Positions 16,298 through 27,130 of a stretch of 46,562 nt of DNA are shown in pieces. A program made the position numbers and the translations under genes. Each line of letters begins with the position of its first letter. Position 1 is the stretch's first letter. Source of the DNA: Alistipes senegalensis. Its GTDB lineage: Bacteria > Bacteroidota > Bacteroidia > Bacteroidales > Rikenellaceae. Where the stretch lies: assembly GCA_023665825.1 (NCBI GenBank), contig JAMPDE010000001.1, forward strand, positions 439,726 to 486,287. The letters are read 5' to 3'. The notes beneath the pieces are model-generated. The model had not been told where the DNA came from, did not search any database, and saw nothing but the letters and a program-made list of their open reading frames with translations.

Positions 16298-16615
16298 ATG
16301 GCTGACAAAAGCGTCATAACCGATCTCGGCAACCGCATTCGGCAACTGATTGACGACCACAAACGGTTGACGGTGCTGTGTGCCGAACTGACGGCCGAAA
16401 ACGGCGCGTTGAAAGCCGAAAACCGCACGCTGCTGGAACAGCGCAAGGAACTCGAAACCGAGCTTTCGCGCGCGCAGCTCGCGGCGGGCCTGACGGGGGA
16501 CGGATACAGCCGGGACAAGGCGCGGGCACGCGTAAACCGCCTGATGCGGGAGGTGGACAAGTGCATCGCACTGCTTGCGAAATCCGAATTGGAGGGCGGC
16601 ACGGCGGCCCGGTAA
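16298..16615 (+). CDS. Small coiled-coil protein upstream of zapA, 105 aa
   Basis: This is a hypothetical coiled-coil protein. About residues 5-65 are strongly heptad-like (IRQLIDDHKRLTVLCAELTA and the following glutamate/leucine-rich stretch). A basic segment follows (RDKARARVNRLMREVDKCIA). It lies 20 bases before zapA under a shared promoter, so a division role like that of the unrelated short coiled coil ZapB is plausible but only inferred. ATG 16,298 was chosen because the in-frame upstream extension overlaps the promoter. Confidence 0.75.
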   Translation: MADKSVITDLGNRIRQLIDDHKRLTVLCAELTAENGALKAENRTLLEQRKELETELSRAQLAAGLTGDGYSRDKARARVNRLMREVDKCIALLAKSELEGGTAAR

Positions 16616-16635
16616 CGACGAGAGAAGACGACCCT

Positions 16636-16938
16636 ATGGCCAAACAAGCGATTACGCTCAAAATAGCGGGCATCAACATCCCGTTCACGATCGACAGCGA
16701 GAAGGAAGAGGTCTATCGTTTGGCCGAACGGGAGGTGAACGGCTATTTGGCGTCGATCAAACAGCGCAACATTCAGGATTGGACGGATCGGCACTATCTG
16801 GCGATAGCCGCCTTGCGGTTCGCCATCAATGCGGTCAACCAGCGTCGCCAGCACGAGACGGACGACGACGATCTCCGGCAGCTCGAAGCGTTGAGCACGG
16901 AAATTGATACGTATCTGAATACGCTTGCCGGACACTGA
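16636..16938 (+). CDS. zapA: Cell division protein ZapA, 100 aa
   Basis: ZapA binds and bundles FtsZ filaments at the division site in the cytosol. The family pattern is visible: an N-terminal beta hairpin (ITLKIAGINIPFTIDSEKEE), then YRLAEREVN starting a helix, the DRHYLAIAALRFAINAV helix and a C-terminal acidic helix. The length is normal. It sits between the coiled-coil gene and the structured RNA before rny; zapA next to 6S RNA is also known from Gammaproteobacteria. Confidence 0.9.
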   Translation: MAKQAITLKIAGINIPFTIDSEKEEVYRLAEREVNGYLASIKQRNIQDWTDRHYLAIAALRFAINAVNQRRQHETDDDDLRQLEALSTEIDTYLNTLAGH

Positions 16939-16949
16939 CCCGAAAGGAA

Positions 16950-17226
16950 GCGGGGACGCGCGACGCCCCTGCGACGGACGAGAGAAAGAAACACGGTTCT
17001 TTTACATATACGGAACGAATCCACCCGCATGGATTCCTTAAAGCTTTGCGAAACTGAACAACTTTTATATTGGGGCGACTTACGGCGCTTCAAAATCAGG
17101 CCTTGACCCCGCGAGGGGTGCCCGCCGTGTGCGTGCCGTTGGAAGATTGCGATTGCCGGAGACCCCACAAATGACAATCACGCAGATTCGTCAAACAAGA
17201 ATAAGGAATACCGTGCGGTTTTTTTT
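16950..17226 (+). ncRNA. ssrS: Structured RNA between zapA and rny, probable 6S RNA
   Basis: The 334-base gap holds a structured transcript rather than a gene. A closing stem can form between CACGG-TTCTTT (16,992-17,002) and AAGGAA-TA-CCGTG (17,203-17,215), followed directly by an 8-T tract that serves as its terminator. Inside lie hairpins GAATCC/GGATTC (about 17,018-17,036) and ACCCC-GCGA-GGGGT (near 17,115). A long imperfect helix pairs the TTGGGG...CGGC side with the GCCG...CCCC-A-CAA side. A long, bulged, self-paired RNA beside zapA is what 6S RNA looks like elsewhere. The identity rests on synteny and shape; the ends are approximate. Confidence 0.65.
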
Positions 17227-17272
17227 ATTTTTTAGGAAAACATTTTTTAACTAACTATAACAACAAACGACT

Positions 17273-18817
17273 ATGAATATCTATCTCGTAGCCCTCGTAT
17301 CGGCTGTGGTTGCGGTAGGCGTTTATGCGTTCGTCACCAACGTGGTGATGAAGAACAGCATCCGCAAACGCCGCGAGACCGCCATCAAGGAGGCCGAAGC
17401 CGAAGGCGAAATGATCAAGAAGGAGAAGATTCTGCAAGCGAAGGAGAAGTACATGCAGCTCAAAAGCGAATACGACCGGCAGGTCAACGAGCGCAACCAG
17501 AAACTGAACCAGAGCGAGCAGCGCGCCAAACAGATCGAGAACAACCTCCAAAACCAGCAGCGCGAACTGGAAAACAAACTGCGCGAGAACGACCGGCTGA
17601 AAGAGCAGGTGCAGAACCAGTTGCAGATTCTCGAACACAAGAAGGAGGAGGTCGACCAGATGCGTCGCGAGCAGAACGCCCGTCTGGAACAGATTTCGGG
17701 GTTGAGCTCCGAAGATGCCAAGAACATCTTGGTCGAGAACATGAAGGCGGAGGCGAAGACCGAAGCGGCCGCCTATATCAACGAAACGGTCGAGGAGGCC
17801 AAACTGACCGCCTCGAAAGAGGCCAAGCGCATCATCGTGGCGTCGATTCAGCGTGTTGCGACCGAAACAGCCATCGAGAATGCCGTGACGGTGTTCAACA
17901 TCGAGAGCGACGAGGTCAAGGGCCGCATCATCGGCCGCGAGGGCCGCAACATCCGCGCGCTGGAAGCCGCGACGGGCATCGAAATCATCGTCGACGACAC
18001 GCCCGAAGCGATTATCCTTTCGGGCTTCGACCCCGTGCGCCGCGAAATCGCGCGACTGGCTTTGCACCAGCTCGTTACGGACGGCCGTATCCACCCCGCC
18101 CGCATCGAGGAAGTGGTCGCCAAAGTGCAGAAGCAAATCGAAGAGGAGATCGTCGAGGTCGGCAAACGTACGACCATCGACTTGGGCATTCACGGCCTGC
18201 ATCCCGAGTTGATCCGCCTTATCGGCAAGATGAAATACCGTTCGTCCTACGGGCAGAACCTCTTGCAGCATGCGCGCGAAACCGCCAATCTGGCCGGCAT
18301 CATGGCGGCCGAACTGGGGCTGAATCCCAAAGTGGCGCGCCGTGCCGGACTGTTGCACGATATCGGCAAGGTGCCCGATGACGAACCCGAATTGCCGCAC
18401 GCAATCATCGGCATGAAACTCGCCGAAAAGTACAAGGAGAAACCGGAGGTTTGCAATGCCGTCGGTGCGCACCACGACGAGGTGGAGATGACTTCGCTCA
18501 TCGCGCCGATCATTCAGGTGTGCGACGCCATTTCGGGCGCGCGGCCGGGTGCCCGCCGCGAGGTGGTCGAGAGCTACATCAAGCGTCTGAAAGAGATGGA
18601 GGATATCGCGTTGTCGTATCCGGGCGTTTTGAAGACCTATGCTATCCAAGCAGGCCGCGAATTGCGCGTCATCGTCGGGGCCGACAAGCTGACCGACCAA
18701 GAATCGGAAGGCCTTTCGCACGATATCGCCAAGAAGATTCAGGACGAGATGACCTATCCCGGACAGGTGAAAATCACGGTGATCCGCGAGACCCGCGCCG
18801 TCTCCTACGCCAAGTAA
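17273..18817 (+). CDS. rny: Ribonuclease Y, 514 aa
   Basis: This is a membrane-anchored endoribonuclease that starts mRNA turnover. An N-terminal membrane helix (about residues 4-24) is followed by a long charged coiled coil (about 30-200). A KH domain follows ([20 protein letters not shown], about 215-275), then the HD catalytic domain with His362-Asp363 in HDIGKVPD and a second histidine pair in GAHHDEVEM. The length matches the family. It ends at a strong terminator convergent with the PAP2 gene. Confidence 0.97.
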   Translation: MNIYLVALVSAVVAVGVYAFVTNVVMKNSIRKRRETAIKEAEAEGEMIKKEKILQAKEKYMQLKSEYDRQVNERNQKLNQSEQRAKQIENNLQNQQRELENKLRENDRLKEQVQNQLQILEHKKEEVDQMRREQNARLEQISGLSSEDAKNILVENMKAEAKTEAAAYINETVEEAKLTASKEAKRIIVASIQRVATETAIENAVTVFNIESDEVKGRIIGREGRNIRALEAATGIEIIVDDTPEAIILSGFDPVRREIARLALHQLVTDGRIHPARIEEVVAKVQKQIEEEIVEVGKRTTIDLGIHGLHPELIRLIGKMKYRSSYGQNLLQHARETANLAGIMAAELGLNPKVARRAGLLHDIGKVPDDEPELPHAIIGMKLAEKYKEKPEVCNAVGAHHDEVEMTSLIAPIIQVCDAISGARPGARREVVESYIKRLKEMEDIALSYPGVLKTYAIQAGRELRVIVGADKLTDQESEGLSHDIAKKIQDEMTYPGQVKITVIRETRAVSYAK

Positions 18818-18833
18818 TTTGCGCGCAACGGAT

Positions 18834-18869
18834 AAAAAAACGGTCGACAGAGATGTCGACCGTTTTTTT
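18834..18869. terminator. Bidirectional terminator between rny and the PAP2 gene
   Basis: A perfect 16-bp stem with a GAGA loop is flanked by seven A and seven T, so it can act for rny on the plus strand and for the convergent phosphatase gene. Confidence 0.92.
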
Positions 18870-18932
18870 GGGAATTATCGGGGGCGTTTTACCGAACCGC
18901 TTGTGGCGATTGCATCGTTACCGGAGGCCGTT

Positions 18933-19607
18933 TTATCGGGTTGCCTGCTGCGATTGCACCGACCGCGCGAACTTTCGGAATATCCGCCATGCCAACCAGC
19001 CCAGCGATGTGCCGACCAGCATGCCCCATGCGATGTCCATCGGGAAGTGTTTGGCCAGATAGATGCGTGAGTAGCAAATCAAAAGCGTACAAAGCACAAT
19101 CAGCACCGTGAACCAACGCCGGCCAATGGCCAATGCCGAGAAGACCGCCAGCGAAACGACGGTCGCGGCGTGCGCCGATACCGTCCCGTAGTGGCCGGTG
19201 GCTGCTTTGACCGGCACGTGCACGGCCCAGTCGCCCGGCAGGCCGGCCTTGCGAAGCGCGACCAGCGAATCGGGCGTGATGGCGAGCCCTTCGAGTTCGG
19301 GCGTGAACATCGGCCGCCAACGCGGCTGGAAGTCGCCCAGCAGCCCGTATCTGCCCAAGAGTCCGTTGGCTTTGAAAATGCCGCACACGATGTCCGCCAA
19401 TCCGATGGCCGCAATCATCAGCACGAAGAACAACAGCATGTTCCGCCACCCGTATCTCCGCCCGACGAGCCACAGAATCAACAGATAGAGCGGAATCCAC
19501 ATGGGCGTACCGGAAATCGTGAACATCAGCCGGTCGACCGTCGGGCCGCCGTCGAAATTGAGTGCCAGAAACAAGTCGTGGTCGAACGTGTAATTTACTC
19601 CGAACAT
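18933..19607 (-). CDS. PAP2-family membrane phosphatase, 224 aa
   Basis: This is an integral membrane phosphatase of the PAP2 superfamily, which typically removes phosphate from lipid pyrophosphates such as undecaprenyl pyrophosphate, or from lipid A. Five or six hydrophobic segments are visible. The three catalytic motifs are recognisable: a variant of KX6RP (RWRPMF near residue 92), GTVSAHAATVVS corresponding to PSGH (about 141-152), and SRIYLAKHFPMDI with the conserved Arg, His and Asp (about 179-191). A start at 19,607 gives a typical N-terminus. The substrate cannot be told from sequence. Confidence 0.88.
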   Translation of the reverse strand: MFGVNYTFDHDLFLALNFDGGPTVDRLMFTISGTPMWIPLYLLILWLVGRRYGWRNMLLFFVLMIAAIGLADIVCGIFKANGLLGRYGLLGDFQPRWRPMFTPELEGLAITPDSLVALRKAGLPGDWAVHVPVKAATGHYGTVSAHAATVVSLAVFSALAIGRRWFTVLIVLCTLLICYSRIYLAKHFPMDIAWGMLVGTSLGWLAWRIFRKFARSVQSQQATR

Positions 19608-19669
19608 ATTTATTAATTTTATGCTGCTTTTGCATCAGCCGGTCGGCCGCTGCGATCTTTCCCCTTTAA

Positions 19670-21061
19670 TCAAAATGCTTCGGAGGCGGTGAAGAGGAAT
19701 GCCGACGAGCGTTTGCGGTCCCAAGGCAACTCCTTGTTGCCGCGCACGCCCCAACCGTAATCCAGCCGGATGTTCATCCCTTTCTTGAACTCGAACCGGT
19801 AGCCGACGCCGAAACTGTACAGCGTATTATCCCACCGGAACTTGTCCGTGCCCCAGACCTGCCCCAAGCCGAACCAGCCGGCCAGTCCGTGACGGCGGTA
19901 GATTTTTTGCCGCAGTTCGGCCTGCGTTTCGACCAGCCGTTTGTCGCGGTAGCGGCCCTCGTAGTAGCCGCGCATTCGCGACATGCCGCCCAGCTTGGAG
20001 TAAAGGTGCCACGAGGGGGTGCCGATGATGAAATCGGCGTAGAGGTCGTAGGCGAGCACCGCTCCTTTCCACAACTTTCGGTAGGCGTCGAACGTGAGGG
20101 CGACCCGTCCGAAATTCCGGCGCGTGTTGCCCAGAAATTCGGGATACCACATTGCTTCGGCCTTGACGAAGACGCCGTGTGAGGCGTTGTAGGTCACGTC
20201 GCGCGAATCGTATTGCAGGAAAAGCCCGATGTTGGTGTTGAACGCATCGGGATTGTCGCCCGATGCGGCGATGAAGTTCGTGAACGGGTCTTGCAGCGCA
20301 GGGTCGTAGCGTCCCTCCTGCCACAATTCGTAGAGTTCGCCGACCGAGCCGCCCGGATTTTCGATTTCGCCGTCGCGGATTCCTTGCAGCGTGGCAGCGA
20401 TTCCCGAATCCTTGTATTTCGCGCCGGTGTAATCCACGCCGGCACTGACGCCCGCGTAGAGTTGTCCGACGATGGCCCGGCAGTAGGAAACCCGCGCGAT
20501 GCCCATCGTGGTGGTCAGACTTTGGACGTACCCCGATTTGCCTGCGTCGTAGCCGATGCCGTAGAACGCACCCGGAAAGTAGACGAATGCTCCCGAATAG
20601 CTGAGCCGCTGTTTGTTCTGATTGAAGATGTTATCGCCGCTGAAACGGAGCAGCACGAATTTCTGCGTCGTGAAGTTGCCGTAGATGGAGATGTTCGACG
20701 GGGCCGTGATCGAATCCGTGCGGTCGAGCCGGTAAAGTCCCGCGAGCAGGAAGCCGATGCCGAAACCGACATCCGACGAGTAGTTGGGGCCCGGTGCGAT
20801 GCTCCAGTCGATTTTCTTTTCGAAAGTCCGGTCGACGTTCGAGCTGTCGAAGTAGTCGAAAATCCGGCGGATGAAACCTTTTTTGGGGGCGGCAGCGAGC
20901 GTGTCGGCCGCAACGGACGGCTGGGCCTTTCTGCGGCCGATTTGCGTGATGTCTCCCATAGGGATGATCCGTGTTTTTTCGCCGTCGGGAGTTTGCGCGA
21001 CGGTTGTCGTTACGCAGAGCAACAAGCCGAGCAGGACGAAAATCGAGGAGACTTTTTTCAT
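19670..21061 (-). CDS. BamA/TamA-like outer-membrane barrel protein, 463 aa
   Basis: This is a predicted 16-strand-type surface antigen barrel of the Omp85 class without visible POTRA domains. A signal peptide (to about residue 23) is followed by about 60 residues of linker (IIPMGDITQIGRRKAQP) and then the barrel. The hallmark segment GGMSRMRGYYEGRYRDKRLV, an RGY-type L6 loop motif, lies near residue 375, and the chain ends in SEAF with a C-terminal aromatic. I start at 21,061 rather than eight codons upstream because a strong promoter (21,083-21,114) overlaps the longer start. The function is unknown. Confidence 0.85.
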   Translation of the reverse strand: MKKVSSIFVLLGLLLCVTTTVAQTPDGEKTRIIPMGDITQIGRRKAQPSVAADTLAAAPKKGFIRRIFDYFDSSNVDRTFEKKIDWSIAPGPNYSSDVGFGIGFLLAGLYRLDRTDSITAPSNISIYGNFTTQKFVLLRFSGDNIFNQNKQRLSYSGAFVYFPGAFYGIGYDAGKSGYVQSLTTTMGIARVSYCRAIVGQLYAGVSAGVDYTGAKYKDSGIAATLQGIRDGEIENPGGSVGELYELWQEGRYDPALQDPFTNFIAASGDNPDAFNTNIGLFLQYDSRDVTYNASHGVFVKAEAMWYPEFLGNTRRNFGRVALTFDAYRKLWKGAVLAYDLYADFIIGTPSWHLYSKLGGMSRMRGYYEGRYRDKRLVETQAELRQKIYRRHGLAGWFGLGQVWGTDKFRWDNTLYSFGVGYRFEFKKGMNIRLDYGWGVRGNKELPWDRKRSSAFLFTASEAF

Positions 21062-21082
21062 TTCGTTTGCGGGTAATCCTAT

Positions 21083-21114
21083 CAAAGGTAGCGATTATTT
21101 CGCGGTGTGCAAAA
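21083..21114 (-). promoter_or_regulatory. Promoter of the BamA-like gene
   Basis: On the minus strand TTTTG (21,110-21,114) is separated by 19 bases from TACCTTTG (21,083-21,090), a near-ideal Bacteroidota promoter. It fixes the start codon downstream at 21,061. Confidence 0.72.
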
Positions 21115-21154
21115 TCGCCGCTGCTTTTTTTTATCCATGACGACGAAATGAAGA

Positions 21155-21181
21155 AAAGACCCGACTTTTCAGCGGGTCTTT
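21155..21181 (-). terminator. Terminator of the C1 peptidase gene
   Basis: A 9-bp stem (AAAGACCCG with CGGGTCTTT) closes a 9-base loop, and on the minus strand it is followed by a T-rich run. It lies 26 bases beyond the peptidase stop codon. Confidence 0.8.
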
Positions 21182-21207
21182 CGTACGAACGGGTATTTCA
21201 GGGCCGG

Positions 21208-22419
21208 TTATTTCCAGCCCAGTTTCTTGCGGATCTCTTTCGGTACGGCGTTGCGGTTGACCATGATGTCCATCGTCTTATACTCCACGAACGGGCGCGA
21301 GAAATACCAGTAGCCGTCGTAGGGCGGACGGGCATCCCACGAGTTCTGCACCTTGTAGTAGCGGTTGCCCGCCTGATCGACCGCCGTGCCCACGATGACC
21401 ATGCCGTGATCGTCGGTCGTTTCGTAGTTGTCGTAGGCTTCCTGACGCATCTCTTGCGTGATGACGCGTTCCTTGCCCGGCTTGTCGAATTTGTAGAGGG
21501 CAGCCTCCTTTTCGGCCGGCGTCAGCTTACCCCATTTTTCCGCTTCGGTCGCATCCATGCCGTCGAGATCGGCCTCCGGCACGATGCCGATGGCTTTCGT
21601 GCGGCTGAAGCCCTTTTCGCTCACGTCCGTGCCCCATGCGATGGTGTAGCCGTTGGCCAGCGCGTTGTCGATGACCGCCATCATTTCGTCCAGCGGCAGG
21701 TTCCATACCGACGCCCACATCCAGTTGTCGGGTACCTCGATGATGAACGGCCGGTAGAACGGATGGTGCGTGAACGAGGAGAGTACCACATAGTCGTTGA
21801 GGTCGATGGGCAGCGAGGCGGCGAACTCGGCAGGCGTGTACTCCTTGCCGTCGTGGGTGAATCGCTCCGGTACGGGGCCGAAGTATTCGTCCAGAATGGC
21901 ATTGAAGCCGCGTTTCCATGCGGTCGAAAGGGGGCGTCCCGTTTTTTCGGCCGCCGAAATGACGGCATCGAGATAGGCTTTCAGCACGCCCGACAGCTCG
22001 TGGAAGTCGGGCTTCTCGGTGCCGTAGTTGAGGCCCGGATAGACCTCGAACGGCACGATGCCGTGCGCACGGATGCCCTCCGTGACGTCGTGGGCCGCAC
22101 CGCCTTCGGCGAAGTTGAGTTCTCCGTGCAGCCGGACGTATTTTTCGGCCTTGTCCATGAACGAGTGGCGCACGATCCACATCTCCGAAAGATGCAGTTC
22201 GGGGCCGCCGGCCTTGATGATTTCGTCTTCGAGGAAGGTCATCGTCGAAAAGCACCAGCAGGTGCCGCTGCGATGTTGGTCTTTCACGGGGGTCGTGCGG
22301 ACGATTTTTTCGTCCGTGAAGCGGTAGCCTTCCTCTTTTTTCGGCTCGGTTTCAGGCGTTTGTGCCAGTGCGATGCACGCAATGCCGAGCGACAGCAGGG
22401 TCGTGATGATTCGTTTCAT
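21208..22419 (-). CDS. Secreted C1-family cysteine peptidase, PepC/bleomycin-hydrolase type, 403 aa
   Basis: This is a papain-fold peptidase related to aminopeptidase C and bleomycin hydrolase. Unlike the cytosolic members it starts with a signal peptide (MKRIITTLLSLGIACIALAQ), so it should act in the periplasm or outside. The catalytic residues are visible: Gln48 and Cys54 in DQHRSGTCWCFS, His in DDHGMVIVG, and Asn in KVQNSWD near the C-terminus. It is 35 bases after the flavodoxin-like gene on the same strand and has its own terminator. Confidence 0.9.
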   Translation of the reverse strand: MKRIITTLLSLGIACIALAQTPETEPKKEEGYRFTDEKIVRTTPVKDQHRSGTCWCFSTMTFLEDEIIKAGGPELHLSEMWIVRHSFMDKAEKYVRLHGELNFAEGGAAHDVTEGIRAHGIVPFEVYPGLNYGTEKPDFHELSGVLKAYLDAVISAAEKTGRPLSTAWKRGFNAILDEYFGPVPERFTHDGKEYTPAEFAASLPIDLNDYVVLSSFTHHPFYRPFIIEVPDNWMWASVWNLPLDEMMAVIDNALANGYTIAWGTDVSEKGFSRTKAIGIVPEADLDGMDATEAEKWGKLTPAEKEAALYKFDKPGKERVITQEMRQEAYDNYETTDDHGMVIVGTAVDQAGNRYYKVQNSWDARPPYDGYWYFSRPFVEYKTMDIMVNRNAVPKEIRKKLGWK

Positions 22420-22454
22420 GGTATCGGGTTTTTGAATTCAGTTGCCGGGTTCGG

Positions 22455-23063
22455 TCAGCGGATGAAATTGGTCATGATTTTCGGTTCCGCTTCCGGTGCG
22501 GATTCGGGGTGCAGATTTCGGAGCATCCATGCCATGTTGCGCCCCAGTATGCGCATGGTTTGCAGCCCTTCGGCGTCCTGCGCCGCTTCGCCGGGCAGCC
22601 GGCCGTGCACGCTGTTCCAGTATTGCGACGACACGACGGGCATGTTGTTGATGGTGAAATACTTGTTCAGCCGGTCGAAGACGGCGCTCGCCCCTCCGCG
22701 ACGGCATACGGCGACCGCAGCACCGGGCTTGTATTGCAGGTGACGGCCGCACGAGTAGAACAGCCGGTCGAGCAGGGCGCACAGCGAACCGTTGGGGCCC
22801 GCGTAGTAGGTCGGCGAGCCGACGACCAAGCCGTCGGTCGTGCGGACTTTTTCGCACAACGCATCGTAAAGTTCGTCGTGGAATACGCATCGGCCGAGTT
22901 CGCGGCATTTGCCGCAGGCGATGCACCCGCGCACAGCCTGCGTGCCGAGCGACACGATTTCGGTCTGGACGCCGTGTTCTTCGAGCGTTTTCGCTACTTC
23001 GGACAGCGCGATGAAAGTGTTCCCGTGCGTGTGGGGGCTGCCGTTGATGAGTAGTACGTGCAT
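22455..23063 (-). CDS. Flavodoxin-fold NAD(P)H-dependent oxidoreductase, 202 aa
   Basis: This is an FMN-dependent reductase of the NADPH-dependent FMN reductase/flavodoxin family. The phosphate-binding loop GSPHTHGNT lies at residues 8-16, a cysteine-rich CIACGKCRELGRC segment at about 47-59, and VVGSPTYYAGPNGSLCALLDR, which contacts the flavin, at about 80-100. The start at 23,063 gives MHVLLINGS, the expected first strand. It follows topA by 8 bases and is probably co-transcribed with it. The substrate is unknown. Confidence 0.88.
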   Translation of the reverse strand: MHVLLINGSPHTHGNTFIALSEVAKTLEEHGVQTEIVSLGTQAVRGCIACGKCRELGRCVFHDELYDALCEKVRTTDGLVVGSPTYYAGPNGSLCALLDRLFYSCGRHLQYKPGAAVAVCRRGGASAVFDRLNKYFTINNMPVVSSQYWNSVHGRLPGEAAQDAEGLQTMRILGRNMAWMLRNLHPESAPEAEPKIMTNFIR

Positions 23064-23071
23064 GGCGGCGG

Positions 23072-25372
<2,301 letters not shown>

Positions 25373-25398
25373 GTTGCGTTATCTTTCGGAAACGCGAA

Positions 25399-25419
25399 AA
25401 CCGAGTTTCGAGCTCGGTT
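25399..25419 (-). terminator. Weak terminator or attenuator after the DUF4270 gene
   Basis: AACCGAG (25,399-25,405) pairs with CTCGGTT (25,413-25,419) around a 7-base loop, followed on the minus strand by TTC. The U-tract is poor and I see no clear topA promoter, so some readthrough into topA is possible. Confidence 0.45.
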
Positions 25420-25435
25420 CCGCATTGCGTGTGCG

Positions 25436-27130
25436 TTATTTAATCAGGTTGTAAGCTATCTTGAAGCGGATCGGGGCTTGGCTTTCGCCGCCGCTGCCGT
25501 TCTCGTCCGGCTGGCCTTGCAGTTCGGTGAAGTCCGTCGTGAAGAAATCGGTGGCTTCGGGGCCCAGATAGATTCTGCGCAGCGGCACTTCGTCGAGTTT
25601 CTTTCCGTTCTTCATGTATTGGTTCCACATCTCCTGCACGTGGCTCGTGATGTCCATCCGGTAGCAGCCGTGACTGCGGTTGACGTAACCGCCGTAGGCG
25701 AGCGACGTGTCGTAATAGGATTCGTAGAGGTAGGCATAGTCCGGGATGTTGGTTTTCTTCCCGTAATCGGTGTACATGCCCAGCCGCGAGGGGGCGACGT
25801 TCATCCGTGCGATGAGCCCTTCGACAGCGTCGATGTCGGTGTCCCAACTCCAGTCGTATCGGCCGCCGTCGGGGAAATAAATCTCCATCTGCACCTGCGT
25901 GAATGCCAGCGTGGTGAAATCCTTTTTGGATTCGGCGTTTTCTTTGTCGATCAGTTTCTGAAGATCGTCGAAAAACTCCTGCGTGAACGCGATTTCGGTC
26001 GTCACGCCGCCCATGCCCTCGACATAGACGCGCGATTTCGGCGGCCGGTTTTCGATCGGATTCGGCGTGCCGTCCGAATTGTAGGCCCGTGCTTCGTCGA
26101 GGTTGATTTCCGAGCCGGTATAGTCGTGGCGGACGGTGTTGACGGAGACATTGCCTTCGTCCAAATCGCTGACGTAGAAGTAATAGACCATGCCGATGGT
26201 ATCCTTGATGAGCGACGGGTCTTCCTCCACGCGGTTACGTCCGTAGACCGCGAATCCCGATGCCGAAAGATCCAGCGTGTAGACGCTGCCTTTCGATTGG
26301 GCGGGCACTTTCAGCTGCTCGGCTTCGGCCGGCCGGATGTAGAGCCCCTTGAACTCCTTGAACCACTCGGACAGGTTCTCCACGTCGTAAATCGAATAGT
26401 CCCCCTTGCGTTCGCCCGATTGGAGCATCAGCCGCTTGATGAACTCTTTTCCGTCGTCGGTCGGTGTCATCGTGACGGCCGTTTTCGACGGGCCGTTGTC
26501 GCCGCCCAGCGTGAACTCGAAAAGTCGCTGCCCCAAGATGTTTTTCTTGCCGGCATCGGTCGCCGCGTTTTCGGGGTCGAAATTCACGTAAAAAACGCTG
26601 TCCCGCTCCGTTTTGCCTGCCGAGAGCGGTTTTTCCGTAAGATAGGCGTTGCTTTCGATTTCGTAGACGTAGAATTTCTGTTCGGTCATCGTATCGCGCC
26701 CGTAGGCCGACACGGAGAGCAGAATCTGCGCCGAGTCGAAGATGGGCTTATATCCGAAATACCCCTCGTCGACCAGATAGTAATTGGTGAATTGGGACAG
26801 AAAGCCCGCCGTGCGCAGGCCGACCGTATCGTTGTACGCCGCACCCAAGTAGCCCTGCGTCAGATTGGACGACACGATCGAATCGGTCTGATAGAGCCGT
26901 GTTTCGACGTATTTTTTCGGATTCAGATTCGGTATCTTTTCGCCGGTCACCGGGTCCGTGTCCCACTGGAACACGGCGTAGCCCGCTTTCAGCTGTTGAT
27001 TGTCCGGTATCAGGTTGGCGCCCAGCGTGTCGTCTTTCGTGGTGCAGCCGGCCGCAAACAGTGCAGCGAGCAGACCGAACAACGCGACGACTCGCGTCGA
27101 ACCGAATAACTTATTGATGCAGTGTTTCAT
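25436..27130 (-). CDS. DUF4270 lipoprotein, 564 aa
   Basis: This is a predicted lipoprotein of the Bacteroidota-specific DUF4270 family, of unknown function. The start at 27,130 gives a signal ending LFAAGC (lipid-bearing Cys29) and the family-typical CTTKDDTLGANLIPDN start. The body is beta-rich with DUF4270-like segments (RLYQTDSIVSSNLTQGYLGA, FDSAQILLSVSAYG). It overlaps the end of the glycogen synthase-like gene by 20 bases, so the two are translationally linked; this pairing recurs in Bacteroidota genomes as far as I recall. Confidence 0.88.
   Translation of the reverse strand: MKHCINKLFGSTRVVALFGLLAALFAAGCTTKDDTLGANLIPDNQQLKAGYAVFQWDTDPVTGEKIPNLNPKKYVETRLYQTDSIVSSNLTQGYLGAAYNDTVGLRTAGFLSQFTNYYLVDEGYFGYKPIFDSAQILLSVSAYGRDTMTEQKFYVYEIESNAYLTEKPLSAGKTERDSVFYVNFDPENAATDAGKKNILGQRLFEFTLGGDNGPSKTAVTMTPTDDGKEFIKRLMLQSGERKGDYSIYDVENLSEWFKEFKGLYIRPAEAEQLKVPAQSKGSVYTLDLSASGFAVYGRNRVEEDPSLIKDTIGMVYYFYVSDLDEGNVSVNTVRHDYTGSEINLDEARAYNSDGTPNPIENRPPKSRVYVEGMGGVTTEIAFTQEFFDDLQKLIDKENAESKKDFTTLAFTQVQMEIYFPDGGRYDWSWDTDIDAVEGLIARMNVAPSRLGMYTDYGKKTNIPDYAYLYESYYDTSLAYGGYVNRSHGCYRMDITSHVQEMWNQYMKNGKKLDEVPLRRIYLGPEATDFFTTDFTELQGQPDENGSGGESQAPIRFKIAYNLIK

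Noticed and set aside
17255-18721. A 488-codon open frame antisense to rny
   Set aside because: It is a composition shadow with no recognisable domain, opposite a complete ribonuclease Y.
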